This document shows, piece after piece, positions 41,734-52,915 of a stretch of DNA of 64,000 nucleotides. Numbering within the stretch: position 1 is the stretch's first letter; each line of letters begins with the position of its first letter. This stretch comes from Tridacna crocea (taxonomy: Eukaryota > Mollusca > Bivalvia > Cardiida > Cardiidae): positions 31,590,619-31,654,618 of the forward strand of contig OX031071.1 of NCBI GenBank assembly GCA_943736015.1, in the 5' to 3' direction. A program made the position numbers and the translations under genes. The notes under the pieces were generated by a model that was not told where the DNA came from, did not search any database, and was given only the letters and a program-made list of their open reading frames with translations.

Positions 41734-42744
41734 TATAAATAGTCTATTTATGTAGGATATAATTATAAAAAAATGACCTTAAAATCGCTATATTTGGATG
41801 TTGTTGTTTCTGACTGTAAAAGGCTATAACTGGGTGCTTTAACATTTTTTAACAAAACTATCCCGTTTTTCATGACCAAGAAGACAGCTGTTAAAGAGGC
41901 CTTTATTCTCATTTTCAGCCAGTTTTAACTCATTTTGTTTTTAGTTTATCAAATAATAGCCATTCAAAAATCTTCTTGCCAAATATTGCATCTGACGGTT
42001 GCAAGGTTGCTTAGATTACGGTCGATAGAAAATGCATTTGGTTGAGTTGCGGCCTTCCATGTAAACAGACTCGTCGTTTCCGGGTTTTGAATCGAAGATT
42101 TTCAATATATCCTTTATACACTGGGGTAGATCCGTATAGTCATCGTGCATTCTGTCATGTGTCTATATTTGAATTTCACTCTGCGTCTAATGAGATAAAC
42201 AAAGAAAAATGGAGGCTTCTCTGTTGCAGCCTCAAAATTCAGACGGAGGTTTTGGTCTTTATGCAAATTTCACCGTATCCGTCTGTAGGCAGACACCAAC
42301 GATACATTTCCGTGACACAATTGGTCTAAATTTGGTCAACATTTTATTCATATGTGGATATGACAAGTCTAGAATTACATAATTTGGGGAAGGTTGGGAA
42401 GATATTGCATTCTTTGAAACAAATGTTGGAGAAATTGGCCACATGATGTTTTGGACAGAATGATGTTGGCCAGATGAATTTAACCAGTCAAGAAAATTAG
42501 ATAGGAAAATTTGTGCAAATAAAACTATTCCTTTTTAAACATAGAATAAAGTGAAAGGCCTACTTGCAGCAAAAAGTAAATAATTTGTGTTATAATACAG
42601 GCATATTTTATATGACTTATTCATAACATTTTAAAGGGAGTAAATTACCGGTACTGATAATAGCATAATCTGACAATATATTACCATACAGTTATCAATG
42701 TTGCAAAAGTTACAGAAAATATATTCGTGTACTGTTAAACTTAT
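41734..42744. other. Unannotated interval with one 95-codon ORF
   Basis: The ORF at 42042-42329 (plus) matches no family I recognise, has no visible domain or signal peptide, and is within the range expected by chance. Not called as a gene. Confidence 0.35.
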
Positions 42745-42975
42745 TTAACCCATAACCAAATGAAAAAAAAAATAGATTTGTCAAAATTTGAAAGGAATAG
42801 CAGACGACAAGATAAAAGTGACTGAAAATTAGAAATTTGTTTTGTGAAGGGTAGAAAACATTGTGGGAAAAAGACAAAATGCTGGTTACCAGCATTTTCT
42901 CCTTTTACCACAATGTTTTCTATAGGCTTCTTTTTCAGGGGTATCAAAAGTAGGGATTGTGTGGTAATGGGTTAA
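42745..42975 (+). mobile_element. TH-MITE copy
   Basis: TTAA 42745-42748 and 42972-42975; full length. Confidence 0.9.
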
Positions 42976-42992
42976 AAGATTGATAGGTACTG

Positions 42993-43325
42993 TTACATTA
43001 TCTCCCGCTAGATGGCATTCTATAAATACTCATCTATCTGATATAGGCATCCTGGGTACAGAACCGAACCACTTTCCTACGCGACAACCGTTACTTTGAA
43101 TTTAAAACAAAAACAAGGTTTACCCAATAAACTATGATCATCTGTTTAGAGAAATCTGTTGCTAATGCAGGTCTCATTTCTGCTCAAACGTATTGATACG
43201 TAAAAGCTATTTTCAACATTGCTACTTTATAGAGCGTACAGTCAGCCTGCTTTCGGGGCTAGTAGTGATGCGTCATATAAGACAGTCGAATCTTCGAAGA
43301 ATATGACATGCGCAGACAACGGGTA
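42993..43325 (+). repeat. Dispersed repeat E, copy 2
   Basis: Inverse of 27412-27782, with the same order of blocks and a few indels. Confidence 0.7.
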
Positions 43326-43647
43326 CTATTATTCAGGATGAGTGAAAGCTTGATGATGGTACTACTGATCAGAATTAATTTTCAAGTGTCAACTCTTCCT
43401 GGTTGAAGAATTATCTCCGCTTGAACTTGACACTGTTTCCTGTCAAAACGCTGGCCGGGGTATTAAGTCACATTCAGTGACAGCTCTAGTTTAAAACTAT
43501 TTTTTCTACTAAGTAGTACTTAGACTAGGAGGTTCAATATTATAATTATTGTCATCTTCAAATAAATTTACATACTATTAAAAGGTATGATTTACAATAA
43601 AATACAATTCTACACCTTATTGTTTACTCATGGCTGTTACTGAGCCT

Positions 43648-43864
43648 TTAAGCCTTCAACAAACGACAATATATTAGACTCATCCACTTGTGGATGATAA
43701 AGTAAAAGTGGTTCTTTTTATAGATGTGTCTTTGTTTAGGGTAGAAAACATTATGGGTAAAGGAGAAAATATTGCTTACCAGCATTTTCTCCTTTCTTCT
43801 CAATGTTTTTGAAAGCCTTTCTTTATAGAGTTATCAGAACTTTGTACTGTGTGGCAAAGGATTA
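43648..43864 (+). mobile_element. TH-MITE copy
   Basis: TTAA 43648-43651; the right site is mutated. Central hairpin slightly mismatched. Confidence 0.78.
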
Positions 43865-43867
43865 TAT

Positions 43868-44042
43868 GTTTACCACACAATCCCAAGTTTTAACTATCCT
43901 TGGAAAAAAGCCTTTTGATAACATTGTGGGAAAAAGAGAAAATACTGGTAACCAGCATTTTCTCCTTTTCCCACAATGTCTCTATAATGTGACAGTTTTT
44001 ACGGTGGCATAAAAAGCCAATTTCCTTGGTAAATGCAAAGGT
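43868..44042 (-). mobile_element. TH-MITE copy, shortened right half
   Basis: 'tttaccacacaatccc' start, full hairpin, then a compressed distal part ending 'cttggtaaatgcaaagg'. Confidence 0.72.
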
Positions 44043-44274
44043 AACCCATTACCACACAATTACCTACTTTTGACGACCCTGAGAAAGAAGCCTTTAGAAA
44101 ACATTGTGGGAAAAGTAGTAAATGCTGGTTACCAGCATTTACTCTTTTTCCCACAATGTTTTCTACACTTCGAAAAACACAATTAAAATTTTCAGTCGTC
44201 TATATTTATTTTGTCGTCAACAAATGCATTGGATTTGGACAAGCCTAAAATATTGTTGTATGGTAATGAGTTCA
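44041..44274 (-). mobile_element. TH-MITE copy with co-varying hairpin
   Basis: Both arms carry linked changes ('agtaaatgctgg' / 'ccagcatttact'). End sites GTAA and TTCA. Confidence 0.85.
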
Positions 44275-44279
44275 TATAT

Positions 44280-44486
44280 TTAACCCTGTACCCAAATGAC
44301 AAAAAATATACTTGTCCAAAAGAGTTTGAGACAACAAGTTAAAAGCGATAAAATTTGTCTTTGATATGAAAGAAATTATTGTGGGAAAAGGAGAAAACAC
44401 TGGCTGCCTGTATTTTTTCCTTTTCACAAAATGTTTTCCAAAGGTCTTTATACAAGGTTTGGTAAAATTCAGAGTTTTGTGGTTAA
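44280..44486 (+). mobile_element. TH-MITE copy, diverged
   Basis: TTAA 44280-44283 and 44483-44486. It ends 65 bp before the TRIM-like start codon and about 40 bp before the candidate splice acceptor. Confidence 0.75.
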
Positions 44487-44507
44487 GCTTTTATGTTTGT
44501 TAATGTT

Positions 44508-44527
44508 TGTTTCCTTTCTATTTATAG
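44508..44527 (+). promoter_or_regulatory. Candidate 3' splice site upstream of the TRIM-like start
   Basis: A pyrimidine-rich stretch 'tttcctttctatttatag' ends in AG at 44526-44527, 24 nt before the ATG. A non-coding first exon farther upstream would be consistent; no donor was identified. Confidence 0.4.
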
Positions 44528-44551
44528 ACGTGACATCTTGCACCTGGCATT

Positions 44552-46306
44552 ATGGAAGTGTCTGGACGAAATCAGACAGGGAGTGACAATACAACAACAG
44601 GTGTTCAATGTGATCCTTGTTTCTTGTTGAACAAAAATATAAATGCTGAACATTATTGTGTAGACTGTGACGAGTTTTTCTGTTCCAATTGTTCATATGT
44701 GCATAAAAAGTTAAAATCATCAAGAAATCACAAATTTTTATCTGGAAATGAAATGCCGCAACAAAAACTGACCTCAACAGAGGAAAATGTTTGTTCTAAA
44801 CACAGTGGGGAAATATTAAAGTACTTTTGTAAGGTCCATAAGAACTTTTACTGCACAGTTTGTATAACTCTGGATCACAAGAATTGTACCATTGAATATA
44901 TAGACGACATTGCACAAGGCTTTGAGACAAGTCCAGAGTATACAACTTTAACAGAGAAATTATCAAGTCTTCTACAGCTGTTAAAAGATATAAAGAAAAC
45001 TTCAACAAGACACAGTCAAGACTTACAAACAGTGCACGCCCAGTTTGTATCAAGTGTGAAATCCTTTCGTACAGAAATCAACAACCTTCTAGATTCCATG
45101 GAAACAACCATTTTGAAGGAAGCCCAGGATGTGAAAGAGTTTGATACAAAAGCTGCTCAAACTGTGTCTACAACGTGTGATACAGTGACCACTGACATCA
45201 ATGAAATTGTCTCTAACTTAGACAAACATAAACAATACAAACAACAGCGACAGTTGGTGATCTCCGCAAAGAAAGCTGAAACCCTGATTTCTGACATAGA
45301 ACACAAAATGGCGGACATATCCAGTCAAAACAAAATTAGGAATTATAAATTTCACAAAAATGAGGAAATGCTGCATTTACTTCAATCTATGTGTAATCTT
45401 GGTACATTACTGGATAGAGAGAAGGAGGGAGAAAAAACAAAAATGGAGAGAAAGGAGAAAGAAAACATAAAGCTGGTCAACAAAGATCCCAAATCTGTTA
45501 GATCCAGTTATGTAGGACAAATCAATGTTAAACATTCAAAAGATAATGATGACTGTTGGATTACAGGCAGTGTAATGATAGATCCATACAGAATAGCTCT
45601 AACAGATTGTAACAACTCCAGTGTAAAACTTGTAAATGTTGCCAGTAAGAGTATTCTATCTTATCTAAAACTTTCCACACGACTATGGGATGTTACTTGT
45701 ATTGATAAAAGTCAGCTTGTCATTACATGTGACAATAAATTAGTTTTTGTAAATATTGGACAGACTTTGACTGTAAACAAAGAACTTCAAGTTAATGGAG
45801 GCTGTAGAGGAATTATTTTTAATGATAATCTATTATTTGTGTCATTTGTTACACCAGAACCTGTTGTTAAATTAATCAGTCTACATGGAGAAATATTGAA
45901 AACATTTTCTACAGACCAAAATGGACAACCTCTGTTTGAATGTCCCTGGTATATTTGTCTTAGTAATTCCAAGTCTACACTATTTGTTAGTGACTGTGAG
46001 ACAAACAGTGTGACAAGTGTTGATTTACATGGTAAAGTTCAAAATGTTTACAGAGATACTAACCTGGAGTTTCCACAAGGTCTGACTGTAGATAGATATG
46101 ATAATATTTATATAGCTGGATGTGGCTCATACAACATACACCAGATATCTACACAGTGTAGACCCATACAAATATTACTGGATCAAACACAAGGAATGGA
46201 AGTTCCACAGTCAGTGACATATTGTGAAACAGAAAACAAACTTTATATCAGCCATTTTTGGTGTACATCTAAACAAAATGTTTTGTCAGTTTATCAACTA
46301 CAGTAG
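44552..46306 (+). CDS. TRIM-like protein: two B-boxes, coiled coil, propeller-like C-terminus
   Basis: Intact 584-residue, intronless coding region. B-box 1 (about residues 20-60) has C20-x2-C23, C36-x2-C39, C44-x2-C47, H51 and H60. B-box 2 (81-112) has C81-x2-H84, C93-x2-H96, C101-x2-C104, H109 and C112. A helical coiled-coil stretch spans about 130-285, then a lysine/glutamate-rich linker (about 290-320). From about 325 to the end are repeated beta-strand-type segments with 'GLTVDRYDNIYIAG' and similar, like the NHL/propeller repeats of TRIM2/3/56/71-type proteins. No RING domain precedes B-box 1, so ubiquitin-ligase activity cannot be assumed; a binding or scaffolding role is possible. Bivalves carry large families of such genes, many thought to act in innate immunity. 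The ATG is the first in frame. The neighbourhood is only MITEs and SINEs; part of its 3' end is duplicated at 46827-46895. Confidence 0.92.
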   Translation: MEVSGRNQTGSDNTTTGVQCDPCFLLNKNINAEHYCVDCDEFFCSNCSYVHKKLKSSRNHKFLSGNEMPQQKLTSTEENVCSKHSGEILKYFCKVHKNFYCTVCITLDHKNCTIEYIDDIAQGFETSPEYTTLTEKLSSLLQLLKDIKKTSTRHSQDLQTVHAQFVSSVKSFRTEINNLLDSMETTILKEAQDVKEFDTKAAQTVSTTCDTVTTDINEIVSNLDKHKQYKQQRQLVISAKKAETLISDIEHKMADISSQNKIRNYKFHKNEEMLHLLQSMCNLGTLLDREKEGEKTKMERKEKENIKLVNKDPKSVRSSYVGQINVKHSKDNDDCWITGSVMIDPYRIALTDCNNSSVKLVNVASKSILSYLKLSTRLWDVTCIDKSQLVITCDNKLVFVNIGQTLTVNKELQVNGGCRGIIFNDNLLFVSFVTPEPVVKLISLHGEILKTFSTDQNGQPLFECPWYICLSNSKSTLFVSDCETNSVTSVDLHGKVQNVYRDTNLEFPQGLTVDRYDNIYIAGCGSYNIHQISTQCRPIQILLDQTQGMEVPQSVTYCETENKLYISHFWCTSKQNVLSVYQLQ

Positions 46307-46348
46307 AAAACAACACATACTGGTGACCTGCTGTAAGGGTAAGTCTAT

Positions 46349-46610
46349 TTAACCTTGTACCACACTGTTTTGTGTTTTTAACCCTTTACTACACCATCTT
46401 GACTTTGAATGACCCTGAAGAAGAATTGTTTGGGAAACACTGTGGAAAAAGAAGAAAATGCTGGTTACCATAAAAACAATGTGGGTAAAGGAGAAAATGT
46501 TCTAACTAGCAATATCTCCTTCTCTCGCAATATTTTATTTCCATTCAATGAAACATTTTGTGATTTCAGCAACATTTAATAGGAGAAATTGTAAAAAAAC
46601 TAGATTTGTT
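46349..46610 (-). mobile_element. TH-MITE, rearranged copy
   Basis: Two TTAA starts (46349-46352, 46378-46381) and two left hairpin arms ('gtggaaaaagaagaaaatgc' and 'gtgggtaaaggagaaaatg') before one diverged right half. Confidence 0.6.
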
Positions 46611-46621
46611 CAATTATTAGC

Positions 46622-46740
46622 ACGGTCCTGTGTGGCTCAGTGGTAATGTGTAGGACTTGTGATCTGGAGGTCCCTGGTTCAAGCCTTGCTGGCTCCAATT
46701 TTTTTTTTGTCCTCAACTCCCAGCAACGTTTATGTATTAC
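46622..46740 (+). repeat. tRNA-derived SINE family G
   Basis: A-box-like TGGCTCAGTGGTAATG and B-box-like GGTTCAAGCC spaced as in a tRNA, then 'ctggctccaa' and a T-run. The head resembles that at 61071. Probably a truncated SINE; tRNA folding is poor. Confidence 0.6.
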
Positions 46741-46800
46741 TGTACATTGTGTAGATCAAGATCAGGCTGCACAGAACATAAAGTTTGATCCTAGATAATT
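46741..46800. repeat. Dispersed repeat F
   Basis: 'gtgtagatcaagatcaggct' and 'aaagtttgatccta'. Confidence 0.5.
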
Positions 46801-46826
46801 ATAAATAGAGGTATAAAATAGAAATA

Positions 46827-46895
46827 TTTTGTCTGTTAGTCAACTACAGTAGAAAACAACATATACTTTTGACATGTTGTATGGATATGTCTATT
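46827..46895 (+). repeat. Duplicate of the TRIM-like gene 3' end
   Basis: 'caactacagtagaaaacaac' and following bases repeat 46293-46350, covering the last codons, stop codon and 3' flank at about 85% identity. See findings. Confidence 0.8.
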
Positions 46896-46937
46896 TTCAT
46901 CATCAATTGTTAACTGTAGTAGTAGCAGGAATGATAT

Positions 46938-47172
46938 TTAACCCTTTACTACACATTCCTGAATTTTAACGACCCTGAGAAATAAGTCTTTTGAAAACAT
47001 TGTGGAAAAAAGGAGAAAATGCTGGTAACCAACATTTTTTCCTTTACTCTTCCCACAAAGTTTTCTGACCGATTAAAGAACATGTGTGTCATTTGGGCCA
47101 CTATGAATGTGTTGTCTGCAAATGCTTTCAATTTGGAAAGGTCTAAAATGTTGTTGTGTTGTAAATGGTTAA
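46938..47172 (-). mobile_element. TH-MITE copy
   Basis: TTAA 46938-46941 and 47169-47172. Confidence 0.85.
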
Positions 47173-47345
47173 CCCTTTGCTTTACAATTTGGAATTTTAA
47201 TAGAATTGAAAGAGATGGCTTTCAATTGTCTGTTTTTGTATTAGCCGTCATTTGTTTAACAAAATCTAACACATTGAAGGCCTCTGTTTGTTCCACAACA
47301 GATCAGTCTTGAAAACATTGTAGTGAAAGCAGAAATTTATTTAAT
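47169..47345. mobile_element. TH-MITE-like relic
   Basis: It starts at the shared TTAA 47169-47172 with 'ccctttgctttacaa'. A trace 'gaaaacattgtagtgaaag' lies at 47310. Highly diverged. Confidence 0.4.
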
Positions 47346-47358
47346 TGTACTTAATTAT

Positions 47359-48831
47359 TATCCCCCGCCGTAGGCGGAGGGATATAGTTTTAGCGTTGTC
47401 CATCCGTCCGTCCGTCCCGGCAAATATCTCCAATACCATTGGATGGAATTTCTTGAAACTTTATACACATGTACAATGACCCATTCTCCCAAGAACTTTT
47501 TTTTGTTTTTTTGATTTGATGCAAAATGGCCGACTGAGAGCGATTTTAAGTTTTACTTAAGTTACACTTAAGTACACTTTTAATGTTTGGAGTCTTCTCT
47601 TCAAAACTATACAAAGTTTTTACATGGAATTTGTCACATCTGCCAACCTCCATTAGGAAATGCAGGAAAAAAAAGTTTCACCTACATTGACTGTGCAACA
47701 CCACAGTTATTTGCCCTTGTTTTTGTAATGTGTCATGCAAAAAGGGGTTTTCATGTTATATTTCATTCCATTTCCTTTGAAGGCAACTTATTCCTTATTT
47801 CTTGACGGAATTGAATAGAATTTTGACAGAATATTTCTTTTCATGTTACCTATTGCATATTGTCAACATTTTGCAATTTGTACCTGCGTCATGAAAAAAG
47901 GGGGCTTCATGTTTTATTTCATTTTATTTCTTGTGAATGCAACTAGTCCCATATTTCTTGACAGAATTGAAATGAATGTCACAAAATGTTTCTCATCATT
48001 TGACCTATTGCATATTCTCAAGGTTTTACGATTTGTAGCTGCGTCATGAAAAAAGGGGCCTTCATGTCTTATTTCATTTTATTTCTTGTGAATGCAACTC
48101 GTCCCATATTTCTTGACAGAATTCAATGGAATTTTCACAGAATGTTTCTTATCGTCTGAGCTATCGCATATTCTCAAGGTTTTGCAATTTGTGGCTGCGT
48201 CATGAAAAAAGGGGGCTTCATGTTTTATTTTATTCTATTTCTTGTGAAGGCAACTCCTCCCACATTTCTTTGTAGATTTGAATGGAATTTTTACATTATC
48301 ATGTGACCTAACACAACACCTCCCACATTTCTTGGCAGATTTGGATGAAATTTTCACATGATCATGTGACCTACGCCATATTGTCAAGGTTTTGAGATTT
48401 GTAGCTGAATCATGGAATAAGGGGGCTTCATGTTATAATTTCATTTTTCACCTGTATCTCTTTAATTACTGGACATATCTGAACAGATTTGAACGAGATT
48501 TTCACAGATCATGCGACCTAGCACATGTTGTCAGTGTTTTGCAATTTATCACTGTATCATGGAAAAAGGGGACTTAATGTCAAATTTGATTTTTGTCAGT
48601 GTATCTCCAACTTTTATGAAATGCCAAGTTCTGCTAAAAGGATACTTAATGTATAATCCTGTTATGGACCTCTTATATATATTTTTTATGTAATGAAATC
48701 CTGTGCCATGGAACAAGGGAGCTTAATGTATAATTTCATCATGGACCAATAACAAAAAGGCCACATGTACATGCAAAACGGAATACCTCCTATATGTTTG
48801 TGTCAAAAAAGGTCTTTTTCGGCGGGGGATA
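47359..48831 (+). mobile_element. TATCCCCCGCCG element with internal tandem array
   Basis: Exact 12-bp inverted termini TATCCCCCGCCG (47359-47370) and CGGCGGGGGATA (48820-48831). A 'gtccatccgtccgtccgtcc' stretch follows the left end. Inside are about six units of roughly 130-180 bp with 'tgaatggaattttcacag' and 'gatttgtagctgcgtcatg'. Immediately beyond the right terminus are ATTTCAACGAAAT and 'tgcttgttctt', like the hairpin ends of the neighbouring families. No protein coding. Confidence 0.75.
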
Positions 48832-48879
48832 TCATTTCAACGAAATTGCTTGTTCTTCTAAGACAATTTACTGTATATC

Positions 48880-48972
48880 CTTACCAAGCATTCCCTAGTT
48901 ATTATGATGCTGTTAAAGAAAATAGAAACCATTGAGGGAAAAAGAGAAAATTATGATAACCAACATTTTTTG
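48880..48972 (-). mobile_element. TH-MITE left part, cut by the next element
   Basis: 'ccttaccaagcattccctag', then the left arm and a truncated right arm ending where the next element begins. Confidence 0.6.
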
Positions 48973-50265
48973 CTCTACTGGCTTTCAGCCAGCAGAGCTT
49001 ATGTCATGGCTTGGTTTCCGTTGTCCGTCTGTCAGTCTGTCCGTCCGTTAGCAATTTCTTGTGTGTGCAACACCTCCTACAGTTTCCATCGGAATTATTT
49101 GAAACTTGCCACAATGAATCTCCATGATGCTTAGTTGTGCACCTGAGTCTTAGAATTTGGATCGCTGTTTGCATTCTAAAATTATCTGCCCCTGATTTCT
49201 GGAATAACCAACTTTTCACTTTGAATTTTTGTTCAGGCTATAACTTCCATACTATAAAAGGTATCAACTTGAAACTGCATACACTGATAGAACACATTAT
49301 CGAAAAGTGCAGTGCACATGAACCATAACTCTGCCACCGTTATTTTTTGAGTTACTGCCCTTTGTTAATTTTCAGTTTGAATTTTTGTCCAGGCCATAAC
49401 TTCTAAAATATAAAAGCTACGAACTTCAAACTTCATACACCGAAAGAACTCATTATGGAGGAGTGCATTGCACATGAACCATAACTCTGCCACTTTTATT
49501 TTTTGAGTTATTGCCCTTTGTTAATTTTCACTTTGAATTTTTGTCCAGGCCTTAACTTCCAAACTCTAAAAGGTATCAACTTGAAACTATATACACTGAT
49601 AGAACACATTATGGAGAAGTGCATTGCACATGAACCATAACTCTGACACCTTTACTTTTTGAGTTAGTGCCCTATGTTAATTTTCAGTTTGAATTTTTGT
49701 CCAGGCCATAACTTCTAAACTATAAAAGCTATTAACTTGGAACTTCGTACACTGATAGAACTCATTATGGAGAAGTGCATTGCACATGAACCATAACTCT
49801 GCCATTTTTATTTTTTGAGTTATTGCCCTTAGTTAATTTTCAGTTTGAATTTTTGTGAAGACCATAACTTCCAAACTTCAGAATCCATCATCTTGAAACT
49901 TCAAAGACTAATAGAACACATTATGAAGAAGTGCATTGCACAAGAACCATAACTCTGCTGTCCTTCCTTCTGAGTTATTGCCATTTTCACTTTGAATTTT
50001 CGTCTGGGCCATAATTTCTAAAATATAAAAGATATGATCTGGGACCTTCAAAGACTGATAGAACACCTTGTGGATAAGAGCAATTCACAAAATTTGTAAC
50101 TTTGCCACCCTTATTTTTTTAGTTATTGCCCATTAATATTTTTCACATATCATGGAGAATAACTACTCTTCATGCATGGCCCATCCATCAATGCAACTCA
50201 TTTCACTGACAAGCCCCTTCGGGGGTATGTATGCGCCGCTCTGCGAAGCTCTTGTTAGTTCTGGT
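48973..50265 (+). mobile_element. Tandem-array element with terminal hairpins
   Basis: Left-end hairpin CTGGCTTTCAGCCAG within GCTCT..AGAGC, then 'gtccgtctgtcagtctgtcc'. About six units of roughly 165 bp follow ('gaatttttgtccaggccata', 'gcattgcacatgaacc', 'aactctgccac'). The right end has CCCCTTCGGGG and 'gaagctcttgttag'. No coding sequence. Confidence 0.75.
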
Positions 50266-50436
50266 AAAGGTTTGTTGACCTACTGGTGACCTAGTACAAA
50301 GAGGGACAGGGCTTTACTGTTGTGGTAAGGCATTTTGTTATCCAATCAAACTGATCCTGCAACTTCAATAAAACAATTGCCACAATGCATGTTTTTTTCT
50401 GTATTTTGATGTTTTCCCAGCCAAAATGTAACCAGA

Positions 50437-50717
50437 AGACACAATTTTTATAACTGGTTATAATTGAAAGATGTTGCAGACAACATAATAAATCTTCAAA
50501 TTAGGAAAACTTTTATCAAAAAGGGTAGATATTATTGTGTAAAACTAAGAAAATGTAGGTTACTATTATTTTCTTCTTTTCTCACAATGTTTTTCATAGC
50601 TTTTTTTCTTTAGTGACCTAAAATGCAGGAATGAATGGTAATTGTTAAAAACTTCTCTTCACCTTTACAGAAAAATCAGGCCTGTGGAGCGATACAGGCG
50701 CTCAAGCGCCTCTAGTT
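50437..50717 (+). mobile_element. Fused unit: diverged TH-MITE plus hairpin terminus
   Basis: A diverged TH-MITE (about 50437-50645), then 'aaaatcaggcctgtggagcg', the perfect hairpin AGGCGCTCAAGCGCCT (50696-50711) and 'ctagttttttg'. Inverse partner at 21596-21887. Confidence 0.78.
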
Positions 50718-50981
50718 TTTTGTACTTTGTGATTGTGTAGTGTTCGATGTTCAGCGTGTGTCATGCGACATGTGTGTTTCGTCATCAACTTTTACTTTGT
50801 GTACGTTCTAGAGACCACATCTTCTTTCTATAGCCATGAAACTTTGTCAGAATGTGAGTCTTGATTATATCTTGGACGAATTTGAAAATGGGGTATGCTG
50901 GGTGAAAAACTAGGGCACTTTGTCAAAATCTTGAAAGAACCTTGTGTATGCTCTAGAAGCCACATTTTCAGTCCAAAACTT

Positions 50982-51205
50982 TTAACCCTGTACCACACAA
51001 TTCCAACTTTTAATGACCCTGAGAAAAAACCTTATAAAACATTGTGCAAAAAGAAAAAAATGCTGGTCACTGGCATTTTATCCTTTTCGGACAATGTTTT
51101 CTACCCTTCCCTTAATAAATTTAAATTTTTTAGCAATTATTGAGTCATCTGTAAATGCTTTTAATTTGGACTAGTCTAAAATTGTATCCTTTGGTAAAGA
51201 ATTAA
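50982..51205 (-). mobile_element. TH-MITE copy
   Basis: TTAA 50982-50985 and 51202-51205. Confidence 0.83.
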
Positions 51206-51739
51206 AGAGGATCAGAATGTCTCGATGATATCTAGGATGAGCTGGAAAACGGGTCATGTTAGGTGTTCTTTACATGTTTTACAGGTTGTTCTGTTACAAA
51301 CGAATTGAATGTCTTCATTGACTGACGCAACCGGAGCAAAAGCATGCAGTGCATGAAAGTCCCTGATCAGCCTTAATATATCATGGTACCCAATGGAAAA
51401 TTAAATACATTATCTGTTATACGGATCAGATGAATTGTATATTGTATAAGTTTGTTGTTGTATGCAGTGTAGTATGTAAATTTTGAATAGCTGTAAATAG
51501 TATATGTTGAATTTGTTCATCACCAAACCTTATTATTGTAATCACCATTATCATTAATTGTGCTTTTTCTTTGATTATCTTTGTTTATTTTTAACTCTAT
51601 TCTAGATCAGAATGCACTTTATTTATACATTGTCTTTGATTATTTATTTGTTAAAAAAATCTGTGTACTTTGTCAACTTTTAACATGTCACCCACGACAA
51701 CAGCTCACCTTTACAGTAAGTGTGGACATAGATCAGCTA
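51206..51739. other. Unannotated interval
   Basis: A/T-rich. No feature recognised. Confidence 0.35.
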
Positions 51740-52915
51740 ACGCATTTGCATTGCCAGAGCTTCGTCCACACTTCCTGGGAGTTTAACTCATTATCTGGTG
51801 TGAATTTTGATGAAACTTTATAGAAATGATCCTGGCATAGTTGTCTTCAGAATTTCTTGAATGTGATTCCTTCAAAACCTGTGGCTGTCATGGCAACACA
51901 GCTGAAAAAATACTGAAAATCTTTGAAGCTCTTCAGGTTTTAACCATAAGGCTTTGGGATACTAAATTTGGCATGTAGCTTTATCTGGTAGACCTCTTCC
52001 AAGTTCATTTAATTATTAGCCCTGGGGTCAAAACTGATCCAGTCCCAGGGACACCCTGGGGGCTTTTACAGAAAAAACTTTAAAATTATTCTGGTATCTA
52101 GCCATAAAGTGCTGGGTTACCAAATTTGGCTTGTAGCTTTATCTAATAAAGACTGCCCAAATTATAGCCCTGGGGTCAAATTTAGCCCAGCCCTGAGGGG
52201 TCAGAAGTTTTATATGGGTTCTCGTATCTAGCCATCAGGCCTGGGGATACCATACTTGGCAGGTAGCTTTATGTAGTGGATGTCTACAAAATTGACCCAA
52301 TTTATAGCCCTTAGATCTAATTTGGCCCAATCCCAGAGGTCACAAGTTTTACATAGGTTTGTGCAGGAAACACTTCAAAAATCCAATTTTATTTGCATGA
52401 AGCCTAGGGCTACCAAATTTTGTATGTAGCTTTGTCTAGTGGACATCTACCAGGAGGACTCAGATTATGGCCATGGGGTCAAGTTTGTTCATACACCGGG
52501 GTCACAAGTTTTACATTGGCATTCATTGCGAAAACTTTATAAATTTTTACCTCGCTAGCCATAAGGCCTACGACTACTAAAATTAGCCCTGTTCAGGACC
52601 CTTATGTTTTACAGGGTCTTTTATTGAGGAAGATTTAAAAATCTTTATGTTTATAACCACATATTCAAGACCTGTATTGTTTGGTCTGGGGTTTTATCTT
52701 GTGGACCTCAACCAGGATTCAAGTTATTACAGATTTGTGGTAGAAGAAGGCATTGCCCTGGGGTCATAACTTTGTCAAGGGGTTTTATAGAAAAAAAAAA
52801 CCTTTTTATGTCTTTCATTTTGAAACCAATTTGCCAAGTTTTGTAATGTTTGGTTCATAATTTTTTTTGTTATTAGCCAGTGGAGTGATACAGGGCTATC
52901 ACGGTCCTCTTGTTT
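51740..52915 (+). mobile_element. Tandem-array element, 'atttggcatgtagctttatc' family
   Basis: About six units of 150-175 bp carry 'accaaatttggcatgtagct', 'gaccctggggtcaaa'-like and 'cacaagttttacatgggct'-like phrases. The right end 'tattagccagtggagtgata' continues into an imperfect hairpin and 'tcctcttgttttc'. Close relative at 56155-57300. Confidence 0.72.

Noticed and set aside
42042..42329. 95-codon ORF as a possible gene
   Set aside because: No recognisable domain, no splice or promoter support, and a length possible by chance.
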